DNA of 64,000 nucleotides from Mycobacterium sp. JS623 (GCF_000328565.1 NC_019966.1:6014001-6078000); one strand, 5' to 3'. Counted from the stretch's first letter, positions 27,212 to 36,314 are shown. Made by a program: numbers and translations. Notes: generated by a model not told the origin, from the sequence alone.

Positions 27212-28260
27212 CGGCTCACCGGGTTGCCCTCGTCGTCCCAATTCGCGGCCACCTTTTTGCTCGGTTGCACCCGCGGCGGCTCGCCCGGCATCTTCGGATA
27301 GCTCGGCGGGTACGGCAGATCGCCGAGCCCACGCTCCTCGTCGGCCTTGACCATCTCCATCAGTGGCTCTAATGACTGGGCCACCGAATCGATTCCCTCC
27401 CATGGGTCGTCGCGGCCGGCGACGAAACCGGGTGCGGTGGTGATGGTGTAGTTGTCGGGGTCGGCGTCGCGCAGCTCATCCCACGTCAACGGCATCGACA
27501 CCGTCGCGATCGGCGTCTTGCGCGCCGAATACGCCGACGCGAAGGTGCGGTCGCGGGCGTTCTGGTTGTAGTCGATGAAGATTCGCTTGCCACGCTCTTC
27601 TTTCCACCATGAGGTGGTGACCGCATCGGGTGCCCGCCGCTGGACCTCTCGAGCCAGCGCGATACCCGCCCGCCGCACCGCGATGAAATCCCAATCCGGC
27701 TTGATGCGAAGGAAGATGTGCACGCCGCGACCGCCGGATGTCTTCGGATAGCCGACCAGGCCGAGTTCGTCGAGCACCGGCTTGAGCACGTCGACGGCTA
27801 TTGCGCGAGCCTCCTTGAAAGCGGTGCCCGGCTGCGGATCCAGGTCGACGCGAAGTTCGTCGGGATGCTCGGTGTCAGCGCATCGCACCTGCCACGGGTG
27901 CAGCGTGATGGTGCCCATCTGCGCGGCCCACACGATCGCCGCCGCGTGAGTCACCTTGAGCGCGTCCGCAGTTCGGCCCGACGGGAACGTCACCACACAG
28001 GTTTCCAGATAATCCGGCGCGTGCTTGGGGATTCGTTTCTGATAGATCTCCTCGCCCTCGATGCCGTCGGGAAAGCGCTGCAGATGTGTCGGCCGGTCGC
28101 GCAGCGCCGTGAGCATCGGACCACTCGCGACGGCAAGGTAATACTCGACGAGCTTGCGCTTGGTGCCGTCGGAGCCCAGCTTCGGGAAATACACCTTGTC
28201 AGGATTGGTCAGCCGGACCTTGACCCCGTCGACGTCGATTTCTTCTGCCGGTGTTGCCAT
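27208..28260 (-). CDS. Prim-PolC: LigD-type primase-polymerase (Rv3730c-like)
   Basis: A 350-residue stand-alone polymerase domain of the archaeo-eukaryotic primase superfamily, related to LigD PolDom. The metal-binding DLDPQPG and the SGGRGVHIFL loop are present, as are the N-terminal LTNPDKVYFP and QKRIPKHAPD motifs for 5'-phosphate binding. In mycobacteria Prim-PolC fills short gaps with ribonucleotides or dNTPs and works with DNA ligase C in excision repair. It starts 2 nt after the ligC1 stop and runs directly into the aldolase gene, so the three are one transcription unit. Confidence 0.92.
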   Translation of the reverse strand: MATPAEEIDVDGVKVRLTNPDKVYFPKLGSDGTKRKLVEYYLAVASGPMLTALRDRPTHLQRFPDGIEGEEIYQKRIPKHAPDYLETCVVTFPSGRTADALKVTHAAAIVWAAQMGTITLHPWQVRCADTEHPDELRVDLDPQPGTAFKEARAIAVDVLKPVLDELGLVGYPKTSGGRGVHIFLRIKPDWDFIAVRRAGIALAREVQRRAPDAVTTSWWKEERGKRIFIDYNQNARDRTFASAYSARKTPIATVSMPLTWDELRDADPDNYTITTAPGFVAGRDDPWEGIDSVAQSLEPLMEMVKADEERGLGDLPYPPSYPKMPGEPPRVQPSKKVAANWDDEGNPVSR

Positions 28261-28262
28261 GC

Positions 28263-29381
28263 TCAGCCTTCTCCCGTCGCTTCGCTCGCCACGGATGACT
28301 CCAGCACGTCGTAGAGGTCGAAGGTGATCGGCACATCAAGCTGCTCGAAGGTGCAGCTTTGCGGGTCGCGATCGGGCCGCCAACGAATGAACTTCACCGC
28401 ATGCCGAAAACGCCTGCCGTGGCCGGATGTCGCCGGCCCTCCGGCTGCGTGCAACGCGTTTCCCTCCATCTGGTCGTAGGCCACCTCACACACCCTCTCG
28501 GGACGCACCGGGATCCACCGCTTGTCTGCCGCGGAGTTCCACCGACTCGGATCCCCTTCGCGCACCTCGTCGCCCTCGCGCAGCGGCTCGAGATCAGCGA
28601 GTAGCTTGAGCCGGTCCTTCGCGGTGAAAGATGCAGCGCCCCCGACCATTTGCAGTTCGCCGTCGTCGCGGTACAGCCCGAGCAGTATCGACCCGATACC
28701 TTCGCCGCTCTTATGGATGCGGTAGCCCATCGCCACACAGTCGGCGTCGCGGGCATGCTTGACCTTGACCATCTCCCGCTTGCCCGGCAGGTACGGCCCG
28801 TCCAGCCGCTTCGCGATCACCCCATCTAGGCCCGCGCCCTCAAAGGTGTCGAGCCACTTGGCGCCCTGCTCGGGATCCTCGGTGGTGCGGGTGACATGAC
28901 ACCACTGTTTTTCGTTGATCGACTGGGACAGCGCCTCCCGACGCACCCGGAATGGCTCCTTCAACAACGAGCTGTCGCCGGTGGCCAGCGCGTCGAAGCC
29001 GATGAAGTGTGCAGGCGTCTGCTCGGCCAGCATCTTGATGCGGCTCTCGGCCGGGTGGATGCGCTGCGACAGCGACTCCCAGTCCAGCCGGATGCGTCCG
29101 CCGATCTCGCGAGGCACCACGATCTCGCCGTCGAGCACGCAGCGCGGCGCGAGTTCGTCGCGCAACGCCTGCTCGAGTTCGGGGAAGTAGCGGCCGAGCT
29201 CCTTGCCGTTGCGCGACTGCATGACGACTCTGTCGCCGTCGCGGAACACCAGCGCGCGAAAGCCGTCCCACTTCGGCTCGTAGGACCACACCCCCGGGTC
29301 GGGGGGCACCTTGGCCTGGGCCTTGGCCAGCATCGGCTCCAACGGTGGCATTACGGGGAGGTCCACGCTTTTCATACTCAA
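28263..29381 (-). CDS. ligC: ATP-dependent DNA ligase C (LigC1-like)
   Basis: A 372-residue ATP-dependent DNA ligase with an adenylation domain and an OB-fold domain only, as in Rv3731. The adenylated Lys is in YEPKWDGFRA (motif I, about residue 38). Other motifs are the RNGKELGRYFPE region, LDGEIV (motif III), EGAGLDGVIAK (motif IV) and KVKH (motif V). It seals nicks in gap-repair reactions fed by Prim-PolC, encoded 2 nt downstream. ATG 29375 is an alternative start. It faces the paralogue LigC2 across a 107-bp region containing a palindrome. Confidence 0.93.
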   Translation of the reverse strand: MSMKSVDLPVMPPLEPMLAKAQAKVPPDPGVWSYEPKWDGFRALVFRDGDRVVMQSRNGKELGRYFPELEQALRDELAPRCVLDGEIVVPREIGGRIRLDWESLSQRIHPAESRIKMLAEQTPAHFIGFDALATGDSSLLKEPFRVRREALSQSINEKQWCHVTRTTEDPEQGAKWLDTFEGAGLDGVIAKRLDGPYLPGKREMVKVKHARDADCVAMGYRIHKSGEGIGSILLGLYRDDGELQMVGGAASFTAKDRLKLLADLEPLREGDEVREGDPSRWNSAADKRWIPVRPERVCEVAYDQMEGNALHAAGGPATSGHGRRFRHAVKFIRWRPDRDPQSCTFEQLDVPITFDLYDVLESSVASEATGEG

Positions 29382-29417
29382 CTAGACCGCCGACACCGGG
29401 CAATGTCATCGCGGGGG

Positions 29418-29464
29418 TTAACGGGTTGATTACTCGCGCCTGGTACTAGTAATCGACCCGTTAA
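29418..29464. promoter_or_regulatory. 17-bp inverted repeat between divergent ligase genes
   Basis: The arms TTAACGGGTTGATTACT (29418-29434) and AGTAATCGACCCGTTAA (29448-29464) match at 16 of 17 positions around a 13-nt spacer. Being between two divergent starts, it is more likely a shared operator or promoter element than a terminator. No regulator gene is adjacent. Confidence 0.7.
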
Positions 29465-29488
29465 GGGGCGGCACCCGACAATGGATCG

Positions 29489-30565
29489 ATGCAGCTGCCC
29501 GTGATGCCGCCCGTGTCGCCGATGCTGGCCAAGCCAGTGCGGTCAATCCCGCCGGACGCGTCCTATGAACCAAAATGGGACGGCTTCAGGACCATCTGCT
29601 TCCGCGACCGCCACGAGGTGGAGCTGGGCAGCCGCAACGAACGGCCGATGACCCGGTATTTCCCGGAAGTGGTTGCGGCCATCACGACCGAACTGCCGCA
29701 GCGCTGCGTAGTCGACGGTGAGATCGTGATCGCGACCGACCACGGCCTGGATTTCGAGGCGTTGCAGTTGCGCCTGCACCCAGCGGCCAGCCGCGTCAAC
29801 ATGCTCGCCGAGCGGACGCCCGCCTCGTTCATTGCGTTCGATCTGCTGGCCCTCGGCGACGAGGACTACACCGAGCGACCGTTCCACGAGCGGCGCGCCG
29901 CACTCGTCGACGCATTGGCCGATTCCGGCCCGTCGGTCCATGTCACGCCCGCCACCACCGATCTGGCGACCGCGCAGCGGTGGTTCTCCGAATTCGAGGG
30001 CGCCGGGCTCGACGGTCTGATCGCCAAGCCGTCTGCGATCACCTATCAGCCGGACAAGCGAGTCATGTTCAAAATCAAGCACGAACGAACCGCCGACTGT
30101 GTGGTCGCCGGCTACCGGATGCACAAGTCGGGGGACGGCGCGGTCGGCTCACTGCTGCTCGGCCTCTACCGCGACGACGGCACCCTCGCCTCGGTCGGCG
30201 TGATCGGCGCGTTTCCAATGGCCGAGCGGCGGCAGCTGTTCAGCGAGTTGCAGTCATTTGTCACCACGTTCGAGCAACACCCGTGGAACTGGGCCGCTCA
30301 CATGGCAGCCGACAGCACACCGCGTCGATACGAGGGGGGTTCGCGGTGGAACGCGGGTAAGGACCTGTCGTTCGTGCCGCTGCGACCCGAACGCGTGGTG
30401 GAGGTGCGCTACGACCACATGGAGGGCGAACGGTTCCGCCACACCGCGCAGTTCAACCGCTGGCGACCCGACCGCGACCCCCGCTCATGCACCTACGAAC
30501 AGCTCGAGCAGCCGGTGATGTTCGACCTTGGCGATATCGTGCCCGGCCTCGGCCGAAACGTGTGA
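29489..30565 (+). CDS. ATP-dependent DNA ligase C paralogue (LigC2-like)
   Basis: A 358-residue ligase with the same two-domain plan as its divergent neighbour: motif I YEPKWDGFRT, RNERPMTRYFPE, VDGEIV, EGAGLDGLIAK and KIKHERTADCVVAGYRMHKSG. M. smegmatis also has a ligC1/ligC2 pair, and this arrangement fits that. Overlap in nick sealing with LigC1 is likely. The start ATG 29489 aligns with the paralogue (LPVMPP). Confidence 0.92.
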   Translation: MQLPVMPPVSPMLAKPVRSIPPDASYEPKWDGFRTICFRDRHEVELGSRNERPMTRYFPEVVAAITTELPQRCVVDGEIVIATDHGLDFEALQLRLHPAASRVNMLAERTPASFIAFDLLALGDEDYTERPFHERRAALVDALADSGPSVHVTPATTDLATAQRWFSEFEGAGLDGLIAKPSAITYQPDKRVMFKIKHERTADCVVAGYRMHKSGDGAVGSLLLGLYRDDGTLASVGVIGAFPMAERRQLFSELQSFVTTFEQHPWNWAAHMAADSTPRRYEGGSRWNAGKDLSFVPLRPERVVEVRYDHMEGERFRHTAQFNRWRPDRDPRSCTYEQLEQPVMFDLGDIVPGLGRNV

Positions 30566-30575
30566 TGCTTCGCCG

Positions 30576-31043
30576 ATGGCGATCACCCGCGCGATGGCTG
30601 CCGCCATCGCCGTCACCAGCACCGCTATCGGCTTGGCAAGCCCGGCATCGGCGGACGACCAACTCGATGGCGACTTCAACCTTGTCACCGACGGCCCGCC
30701 GACGATCTGGACCGTCACCACGCAATGCAACGCAGAGCGCACCTGCGGAGGGACGGTGGCGACGTCTCGGGGGTGGGTCGGGGCGATCAGCAGAGTGGCC
30801 GGCGGCCCCTGGACCGTTGAACGCCGTGGCGCCTCAACTGGGTGGACATGCCCCGACGGAAGTACCGGCCCGGCAGACCTGCTGTACTCGTTCGACCCTG
30901 TGACGCTCGCCGGCACCGTCAGCGCCATGTCGAAACCCGGGGTGTGCAACGACCCCAACCCGCAGCAGGGTCAACAGCCGATAAGTCTGCAGCCTGCGGC
31001 CCCGTCTGCTCCACCAAAGTTTCTTGACGGCCTAATTCCCTGA
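30576..31043 (+). CDS. Small secreted protein of unknown function
   Basis: A 155-residue exported protein. The signal peptide (about 1-27, ending PASADDQ) is followed by a domain with four Cys, in TQCNAERTCGG, TCPDG and VCNDP, and a Gln/Pro-rich C-terminal tail. It resembles mycobacterial conserved secreted proteins of the Rv1269c type in layout. ATG 30576 starts 10 nt after ligC2, so read-through is likely. The reaction or ligand is unknown. Confidence 0.75.
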   Translation: MAITRAMAAAIAVTSTAIGLASPASADDQLDGDFNLVTDGPPTIWTVTTQCNAERTCGGTVATSRGWVGAISRVAGGPWTVERRGASTGWTCPDGSTGPADLLYSFDPVTLAGTVSAMSKPGVCNDPNPQQGQQPISLQPAAPSAPPKFLDGLIP

Positions 31044-31149
31044 CATTGATTAGACCGCTCATTCACGCCAGCTCGGCCGTCTTCTCCTCGAGGACCATCA
31101 GCGTGGTACCGATGCGCTCGATCCGTTCGTCGGTCAACGTACGCGAGGG

Positions 31150-32163
31150 TCATACTCGCGACGAGTGAATCGCGTCGCGCAGCCAGTCGCGATCGGTGAG
31201 GTATCGCTCGGCCAGCCGGGCCGTCCCCGTCGCGAAACCGTCGGTGAACGCGATCGCCGCGTCGGCATCGGCGTGCGACGCAACCCAGGCGGTCAACATG
31301 AGCCTGCGCAGCATCACCAACGTCGGGATCATCTCCAGGTGCTCGCCGGGAATGTCGCGCACCTCGTGGTAACCGCGCAGCCAGTCGGCGATCATCCTCT
31401 CGGCCTCCGGCGTGTCCTCGATGAACGACACGACCGCGGCGAGATCGAAGAGATACCAGGACCATCCACAGTCGTCGAAGTCGATGACGGTGATCGGGCC
31501 AGAAGCATCGGTTGGGTCGACCATCAGATTCGCCATCCGCAGATCGGCGTGTATCAAGCCGAAACGGTCTGTCCCGCAGCCGAACTCGTTGAGTCGACGG
31601 TCGACCTCGGCGGCCGCGCGTGCCACGACCACCTCGTCCGCCGCAGTCAATCCCGGCGCGTGCCGCCAGTTGCCCCAGCGCGCCTCGCTGCCGAGCGTGG
31701 CCTCGACGTCCCAGCTGAACCGCGTGAAGTAATCGGGTGCGGTCCACCGCTGGACGTGGTCGTGCATGGCCGCGGTGATGCGACCGAGTTCGTCGAAGCC
31801 GACGGCATCGGGCTGTTCCTCGGCGGTACAGCCGGAAATGAACGTCACGGCGTCGACATGCAGGGTGTTGCCGTCGACCACGGCGGGCACCACGTCGCGG
31901 CCGTCGCGCGCCGGGATCAGGTGCGGAGTCAGCACGCCGGCCTGCTCGCGCAGCGCGGTCATCCACTGCAGTTCGGAGCGAATCCCATCCAGCGAGTGGT
32001 AGCCGGGCCGGTGCACCCGCAGCACCATCGGGTCGGCGTCGTCGACCAAGTAGGTGGCGTTCTCCGACAGGCTCAGCAGCCGCAGCGGACTGTCGCGGTC
32101 GCGGCCGTAGGCAGCCAGCGCCGCACGGGCATACGACTCGTGGTCGGGCGGCAGTCCGGACAT
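31150..32163 (-). CDS. APH/choline-kinase fold phosphotransferase (homoserine/hydroxylysine kinase-like)
   Basis: A 337-residue kinase of the aminoglycoside phosphotransferase superfamily. The catalytic loop is HADLRMANLMV (about residue 205) and the metal-binding motif VIDFDDCGW (about 228), with a nucleotide-binding N-lobe ending SLSENATYLVDD. ATG 32163 starts the family-like sequence; the longer frame upstream overlaps the divergent aminotransferase and was rejected. Divergent pairing with a class III aminotransferase-like enzyme recalls the hydroxylysine or phosphoethanolamine pathway, where a kinase of this fold feeds a PLP phospho-lyase. The substrate is inferred only. Confidence 0.85.
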   Translation of the reverse strand: MSGLPPDHESYARAALAAYGRDRDSPLRLLSLSENATYLVDDADPMVLRVHRPGYHSLDGIRSELQWMTALREQAGVLTPHLIPARDGRDVVPAVVDGNTLHVDAVTFISGCTAEEQPDAVGFDELGRITAAMHDHVQRWTAPDYFTRFSWDVEATLGSEARWGNWRHAPGLTAADEVVVARAAAEVDRRLNEFGCGTDRFGLIHADLRMANLMVDPTDASGPITVIDFDDCGWSWYLFDLAAVVSFIEDTPEAERMIADWLRGYHEVRDIPGEHLEMIPTLVMLRRLMLTAWVASHADADAAIAFTDGFATGTARLAERYLTDRDWLRDAIHSSRV

Positions 32164-32208
32164 TCCACACAGTCTGACGGACGACGGCCCATACAGCAGA
32201 CTGGGGCG

Positions 32209-33510
32209 GTGAGCTTCTCGAACATCATGGACTCGAACAGCTACACGGCCGGTGACGACGGCGACCCGCTGATCGAGGCCCGCGAGCGCGTGCTCGGACC
32301 GGCGAATCGGTTGTTCTACGACAGGCCGGTGCATCTGGTCCGCGGGCTGGGCAGCCACGTGTTCGACGCCGACGGCGCGCGCTACCTGGACGCCTACAAC
32401 AATGTGGTCAGTGTCGGGCACTGCCACCCGCACGTCACCGATGCGGTCACTCGTCAGATGTCGACGCTGAACACCCACACGCGCTACTTGCACCGCGGCA
32501 TCGTCGACTATTCCGAGCGGCTGCTCGCCACCATGCCCAGTGAGATCGATCAGGTGATGTACGGCTGCACCGGCTCAGAGGTCAACGACCTCGCGTTGCG
32601 CGTCGCCGAGGCCTTCACCGATGCGAAGGGTGTCATCGTCACCCGCGACGCCTACCACGGCAACACCGCTGCAGTAATGGAGATTTCGCCGTCTCTCGGC
32701 GACGCGACGACGCCCGCCCGGCATGTGCGTACGGTGCCGCCTCCCGACAGCTACCGGTATCCCGATGCGGCGGCACGCTTCGCAGCCGATGTCGCCCGCG
32801 CGGTGGACGACTTGAGCGAGAACGGAATTCGCCTCAGTTGCCTGATCGCGGACACGATCTTCTCGTCCGACGGCATCTACCCCGACCGCTCGGTGCTCGC
32901 GCCGGCCGTCGACGTCGTGCATCGAAACGGCGGGGTGTTCATCGCCGACGAGGTGCAGCCAGGCTTCGCGCGCACCGGCGAATCCATGTGGGGGTTCGAG
33001 CGTCACGGCGTGATACCCGACATCGTCACGATGGCCAAGCCGATGGGCAACGGCCTGCCCGTCGCCGCGATGGCGGCGCGTGACCACGTGTTATATCCGT
33101 TCGCTGCCAGGGTGCCGTACTTCAATACGTATGCCGGCAACCCGGTGTCGATGGCCGCCGCTGCGGCGGTGCTCGATGTCATCGAGAACGAGGATTTGAT
33201 GGGCAATGCCGCTGCGGTCGGCGCTGCGCTGCGGGCGGAGCTGGCCCCGATCGCCGCGGACAATCCACGCGTCGGCGATGTGCGGGGAGCAGGGTTGTAC
33301 ATCGGGGTGGAGATCGTCAGCGACCCCGATGCGAAGACTCCGGACAGGACTGGCGCCAAGGCACTGGTCAACGCCATGCGCGAACGGCGGGTGCTGATCT
33401 CGGTGTGCGGCCATGACGGCAACGTACTGAAAGTCCGCCCGCCACTGGTGTTTTCCATGACAGACGTCGACTGGTTTTGCAGCGAATTCACAGCGGCCCT
33501 GGCGGTTTAG
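32209..33510 (+). CDS. Class III aminotransferase/PLP phospho-lyase-like enzyme
   Basis: A 433-residue fold-type I PLP enzyme. It shows LDAYNNVVSVGHCHPHV, GCTGSEVNDLALR, DAYHGNT, the PLP Asp in IADEVQPGFARTG, and the Schiff-base Lys in TMAKPMGNGLP. The NNV...GHCHP signature resembles the AGXT2L (ethanolamine-phosphate and phosphohydroxylysine phospho-lyase) branch. GTG 32209 is the first reasonable start after the divergent kinase; ATG 32227 is an alternative. With the divergent kinase it could phosphorylate an amino alcohol and then eliminate phosphate and ammonia. Confidence 0.85.
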   Translation: MSFSNIMDSNSYTAGDDGDPLIEARERVLGPANRLFYDRPVHLVRGLGSHVFDADGARYLDAYNNVVSVGHCHPHVTDAVTRQMSTLNTHTRYLHRGIVDYSERLLATMPSEIDQVMYGCTGSEVNDLALRVAEAFTDAKGVIVTRDAYHGNTAAVMEISPSLGDATTPARHVRTVPPPDSYRYPDAAARFAADVARAVDDLSENGIRLSCLIADTIFSSDGIYPDRSVLAPAVDVVHRNGGVFIADEVQPGFARTGESMWGFERHGVIPDIVTMAKPMGNGLPVAAMAARDHVLYPFAARVPYFNTYAGNPVSMAAAAAVLDVIENEDLMGNAAAVGAALRAELAPIAADNPRVGDVRGAGLYIGVEIVSDPDAKTPDRTGAKALVNAMRERRVLISVCGHDGNVLKVRPPLVFSMTDVDWFCSEFTAALAV

Positions 33511-33539
33511 CCAACCGAGGGTGCGGGCACGCCACAGGT

Positions 33540-33908
33540 ATGTCAGTGACAGCATTTCAGGATCTGCCGCTCGCTGATCGGGACCGTGAATGGGACGGCG
33601 ATGCAGCGGAGAAACGAGTTCGCAAGTGGGCTGACGCGCAAGACGAGCCCAACCAGAAGTACCGCGACGCGCACGTCTGGTACGACAGCGACAACAAGGA
33701 CAATTTCACCGCCTACAAGCTGCTGATCGCCGACGTGGTCGACGGCAAGCTGGAGGCCGTGCCGCGCGGGGTGATGGCGGCAGGGGCGATCATGCAAGGC
33801 TCACGCGGTGGCGTCGACTTGCCCAAGGACGACATCGACCGGGTCAAGAGCCACCTCGCCAAGTACTACAAGAAAATGGGCGACACCGCTCCCTGGGAGC
33901 GCAGCTAG
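33540..33908 (+). CDS. Small protein resembling a phage prohead-protease-associated domain
   Basis: A 122-residue protein whose core (HVWYDSDNKDNFTAYKLLIADVV, then GKLEAVPRGVMAAGAIM, then KSHLAKYYKKMGD) looks like the short domain found at the ends of phage prohead protease or scaffold proteins, here as a stand-alone gene. The N-terminal third is charged and probably helical. No other phage gene is nearby, so it may be a domesticated phage fragment. The ATG start lies close after the aminotransferase gene, and GluQ follows by 13 nt. Confidence 0.6.
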   Translation: MSVTAFQDLPLADRDREWDGDAAEKRVRKWADAQDEPNQKYRDAHVWYDSDNKDNFTAYKLLIADVVDGKLEAVPRGVMAAGAIMQGSRGGVDLPKDDIDRVKSHLAKYYKKMGDTAPWERS

Positions 33909-33921
33909 GTAGATTGCGGGC

Positions 33922-34794
33922 GTGACCGCTGGCAGGTTCGCGCCCAGCCCGTCGGCCGATTTGCACATCGGCAATCTGCGCACAGCAGTGCTGGCGTGGT
34001 TGTTTGCGCGCTCGACGGGACGTCGCTTCCTGATGCGCGTCGAGGACCTCGACGACCGCACCCACACCGACATCGCCAACCGCCAGCTCGAAGATCTGGC
34101 GGCGATCGGGCTGACGTGGGATGAGCCCGCAGAATGGCAGTCGGAGCACCCACAGCGCTACGACGCCGTTGTCGACGACCTGGCCGACCGCGGTCTTCTC
34201 TACGAATGCTATTGCACCAGAAGGGATATCGCGCAGGCCCCGCGGGCCCCGCATGCACCGCAGGGCGCGTATCCGGGCACGTGCCGCGACCTCACCGATG
34301 CCGAACGTGAGGTCCGGCGTCACGAGACGGGGCGGCCACCGGCGCTTCGACTGCGCACGGACACGTTCGTGCACACGGTTCATGACCTGCTGCACGGCGA
34401 GTACACCGGCATAGTCGACGATTTCGTGGTGCGACGCGGTGACGGTGTCGCGGCCTACAACCTCGCGGTGGTGGTTGACGACGCCGCGCAGGGCGTCGAC
34501 CAGGTGGTCCGCGGTGATGACCTGTTGCCGTCGTCGCCGCGGCAGGCCTACCTCGCGCGACTGCTCGGCTACCCGGAGCCGACATACGCCCATGTCGCAC
34601 TGGTGCTCAATGAAGACGGCGCGCGGCTGGCCAAACGCGACGGCGCCGTGACACTTGCCGAGATCGGCGTCGCACAGGCCCAGGCACAGATCGCTGGCTC
34701 GCTTGGCTATTCAGCGGCGACCCCCGAGCAGATGCTCACGCAGTTCAAACCCACGGCGCTGCCTCGGCAACCGTGGATATACCGGCCGGGTTGA
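33922..34794 (+). CDS. gluQ: Glutamyl-Q tRNA(Asp) synthetase
   Basis: A 290-residue truncated GluRS-like enzyme that activates glutamate and attaches it to queuosine at position 34 of tRNA(Asp), with no anticodon-binding domain. The HIGH-type motif is in SPSADLHIGNLRTA, the zinc-site residues are in YECYCTRRDI and YPGTCRDL, and the KMSKS-type loop is RLAKRDGA. Tgt, the queuosine-inserting enzyme, is encoded in the same window at about 40 kb. Starts at GTG 33922. Confidence 0.9.
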   Translation: MTAGRFAPSPSADLHIGNLRTAVLAWLFARSTGRRFLMRVEDLDDRTHTDIANRQLEDLAAIGLTWDEPAEWQSEHPQRYDAVVDDLADRGLLYECYCTRRDIAQAPRAPHAPQGAYPGTCRDLTDAEREVRRHETGRPPALRLRTDTFVHTVHDLLHGEYTGIVDDFVVRRGDGVAAYNLAVVVDDAAQGVDQVVRGDDLLPSSPRQAYLARLLGYPEPTYAHVALVLNEDGARLAKRDGAVTLAEIGVAQAQAQIAGSLGYSAATPEQMLTQFKPTALPRQPWIYRPG

Positions 34795-34838
34795 GCAGAA
34801 CTCTTGGTCGGCGTCCGCGGCCCTGCTAGCTTCCGCCG

Positions 34839-36314
34839 GTGCGCAATCTCCGAAGAGCCGTCGCGGCCGTGTTGCTGCTCGCCGTCTTCCTGCTCACCGC
34901 GTGTGGGTCGTCGACCACAAACGGGGACAACCCGGTCAAGTCGGCGGGGTTGCTGCGGGTCGGCACCGAGGGCGTGTACTCACCGTTCAGCTACCACGAC
35001 CCGGCCACCGGCCAGCTTGTCGGCTACGACGTCGACGTCGCCCGCGCGGTTGCCGACAAGCTCGGCGTCAAGGTCGAATTTGTTGAAACGCCATGGGATT
35101 CGATCTTCGCCGCGCTGGAGGCCAACCGGTTCGACGCAGTCGCCAACGAGGTGACCATCAACGCCGAGCGCAAGCAGAAGTACGACCTGTCCGAACCGTA
35201 CTCGGTTGGTGAAGGCGTCATCGTCACGCGGGCCGACGACAACACCGTCAAGACGCTCGACGATCTGAAGGGCAAGGTCGCCGCCGAGAACGCAACCAGC
35301 AACTGGGCGGATGTGGCCCGCAAGGCCGGGGCGCGAGTCGAGACCGTCGAAGGATTCACCCAGGCCATCAAGCTCCTCAACCAGGGCCGCGTCGACGTCG
35401 TCGTCAACGACAGCATCGCCGTGTATGCCTACCTCGCCGAGACCGGCGACACCTCCGTCAAGATCGCCGGCAACGTCGGCGAGAAGAGCGAGCAGGGCTT
35501 CGCCGCGCGCAAGAACAGCGGGCTTCTCCCCGACCTGAACAAGGCACTCGACGAACTCCGTGCCGACGGCACGCTGGCCGACATCTCGCAGAAGTACCTC
35601 AAGGTCAACGCGTCTGGGGCGCCCGCGGCAGCCGGGAACCAGACGAAACCGAAGTCGACGTGGGATCTGATCTTGGAAAGTCTCGGGCCGTTGGCGAAGG
35701 CGGCGATCACCAAGACGATTCCGTTGACGGTGATCAGCTTCGTGATCGGGCTGGTGCTCGCGCTGGCGGTGGCGTTGGCCCGGCTGTCACCGAACGTGAT
35801 CCTCACCAACGTGGCGCGGTTCTACATCTCGATCATCCGCGGAACCCCGTTGCTGGTACAGCTTTTCATCGTGTTCTACGCGCTGCCGGAATTGGGGGTG
35901 AAGATCGATCCGTTCCCGGCGGCTGTGATCGCGTTCTCGCTGAACGTCGGCGGCTACGCGGCGGAGATCATCCGCTCGGCCATCCAGAGCATCCCGAAGG
36001 GCCAGTGGGAGGCGGCCGAGACGATCGGCCTCAATTATGTTGGCGCGCTGCGGCGCATCGTGCTTCCCCAGGCCACGCGGGTGGCGGTGCCGCCGCTGTC
36101 GAATACGTTGATCTCACTGGTCAAAGATACTTCCCTCGCCTCGACCATATTGGTCACCGAGTTGCTGCGACAGGCCCAGATCATTGCCGCGCCGACGTTC
36201 GAATTCTTCGCGTTGTACGGAACGGCTGCCGTGTACTACTGGGTGATCTGCCTGGTGCTGTCGTTCGGTCAGAGCCGCATTGAACGCCGGCTGGAAAGGT
36301 ATGTGGCGCGATGA
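34839..36314 (+). CDS. Amino-acid ABC transporter, fused substrate-binding lipoprotein and permease
   Basis: A 491-residue fusion. The N-terminus is a lipoprotein signal with the lipobox LLTACGSS; residues about 35-255 are a family 3 periplasmic binding protein (GYDVDVARAVADKLGVKVEFV). A short linker leads to a HisM/GlnP-type permease (about 285-490) with several membrane helices and the EAA-like loop EAAETIGLNYVGALRRIVLPQA. The ATPase gene overlaps its stop by 4 nt. Glutamine, glutamate or another polar amino acid is the likely substrate. Confidence 0.92.
   Translation: MRNLRRAVAAVLLLAVFLLTACGSSTTNGDNPVKSAGLLRVGTEGVYSPFSYHDPATGQLVGYDVDVARAVADKLGVKVEFVETPWDSIFAALEANRFDAVANEVTINAERKQKYDLSEPYSVGEGVIVTRADDNTVKTLDDLKGKVAAENATSNWADVARKAGARVETVEGFTQAIKLLNQGRVDVVVNDSIAVYAYLAETGDTSVKIAGNVGEKSEQGFAARKNSGLLPDLNKALDELRADGTLADISQKYLKVNASGAPAAAGNQTKPKSTWDLILESLGPLAKAAITKTIPLTVISFVIGLVLALAVALARLSPNVILTNVARFYISIIRGTPLLVQLFIVFYALPELGVKIDPFPAAVIAFSLNVGGYAAEIIRSAIQSIPKGQWEAAETIGLNYVGALRRIVLPQATRVAVPPLSNTLISLVKDTSLASTILVTELLRQAQIIAAPTFEFFALYGTAAVYYWVICLVLSFGQSRIERRLERYVAR

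Noticed and set aside
31070..31149. Fragment encoding TDERIERIGTTLMVLEEK on the minus strand after the kinase gene
   Set aside because: Looks protein-like but is only about 25 codons with an in-frame stop just upstream and no start context; too short to name.
31165..32208. Upstream extension of the aminotransferase frame over the divergent kinase
   Set aside because: It is antisense to the kinase catalytic motifs; family-like sequence begins only near 32209.
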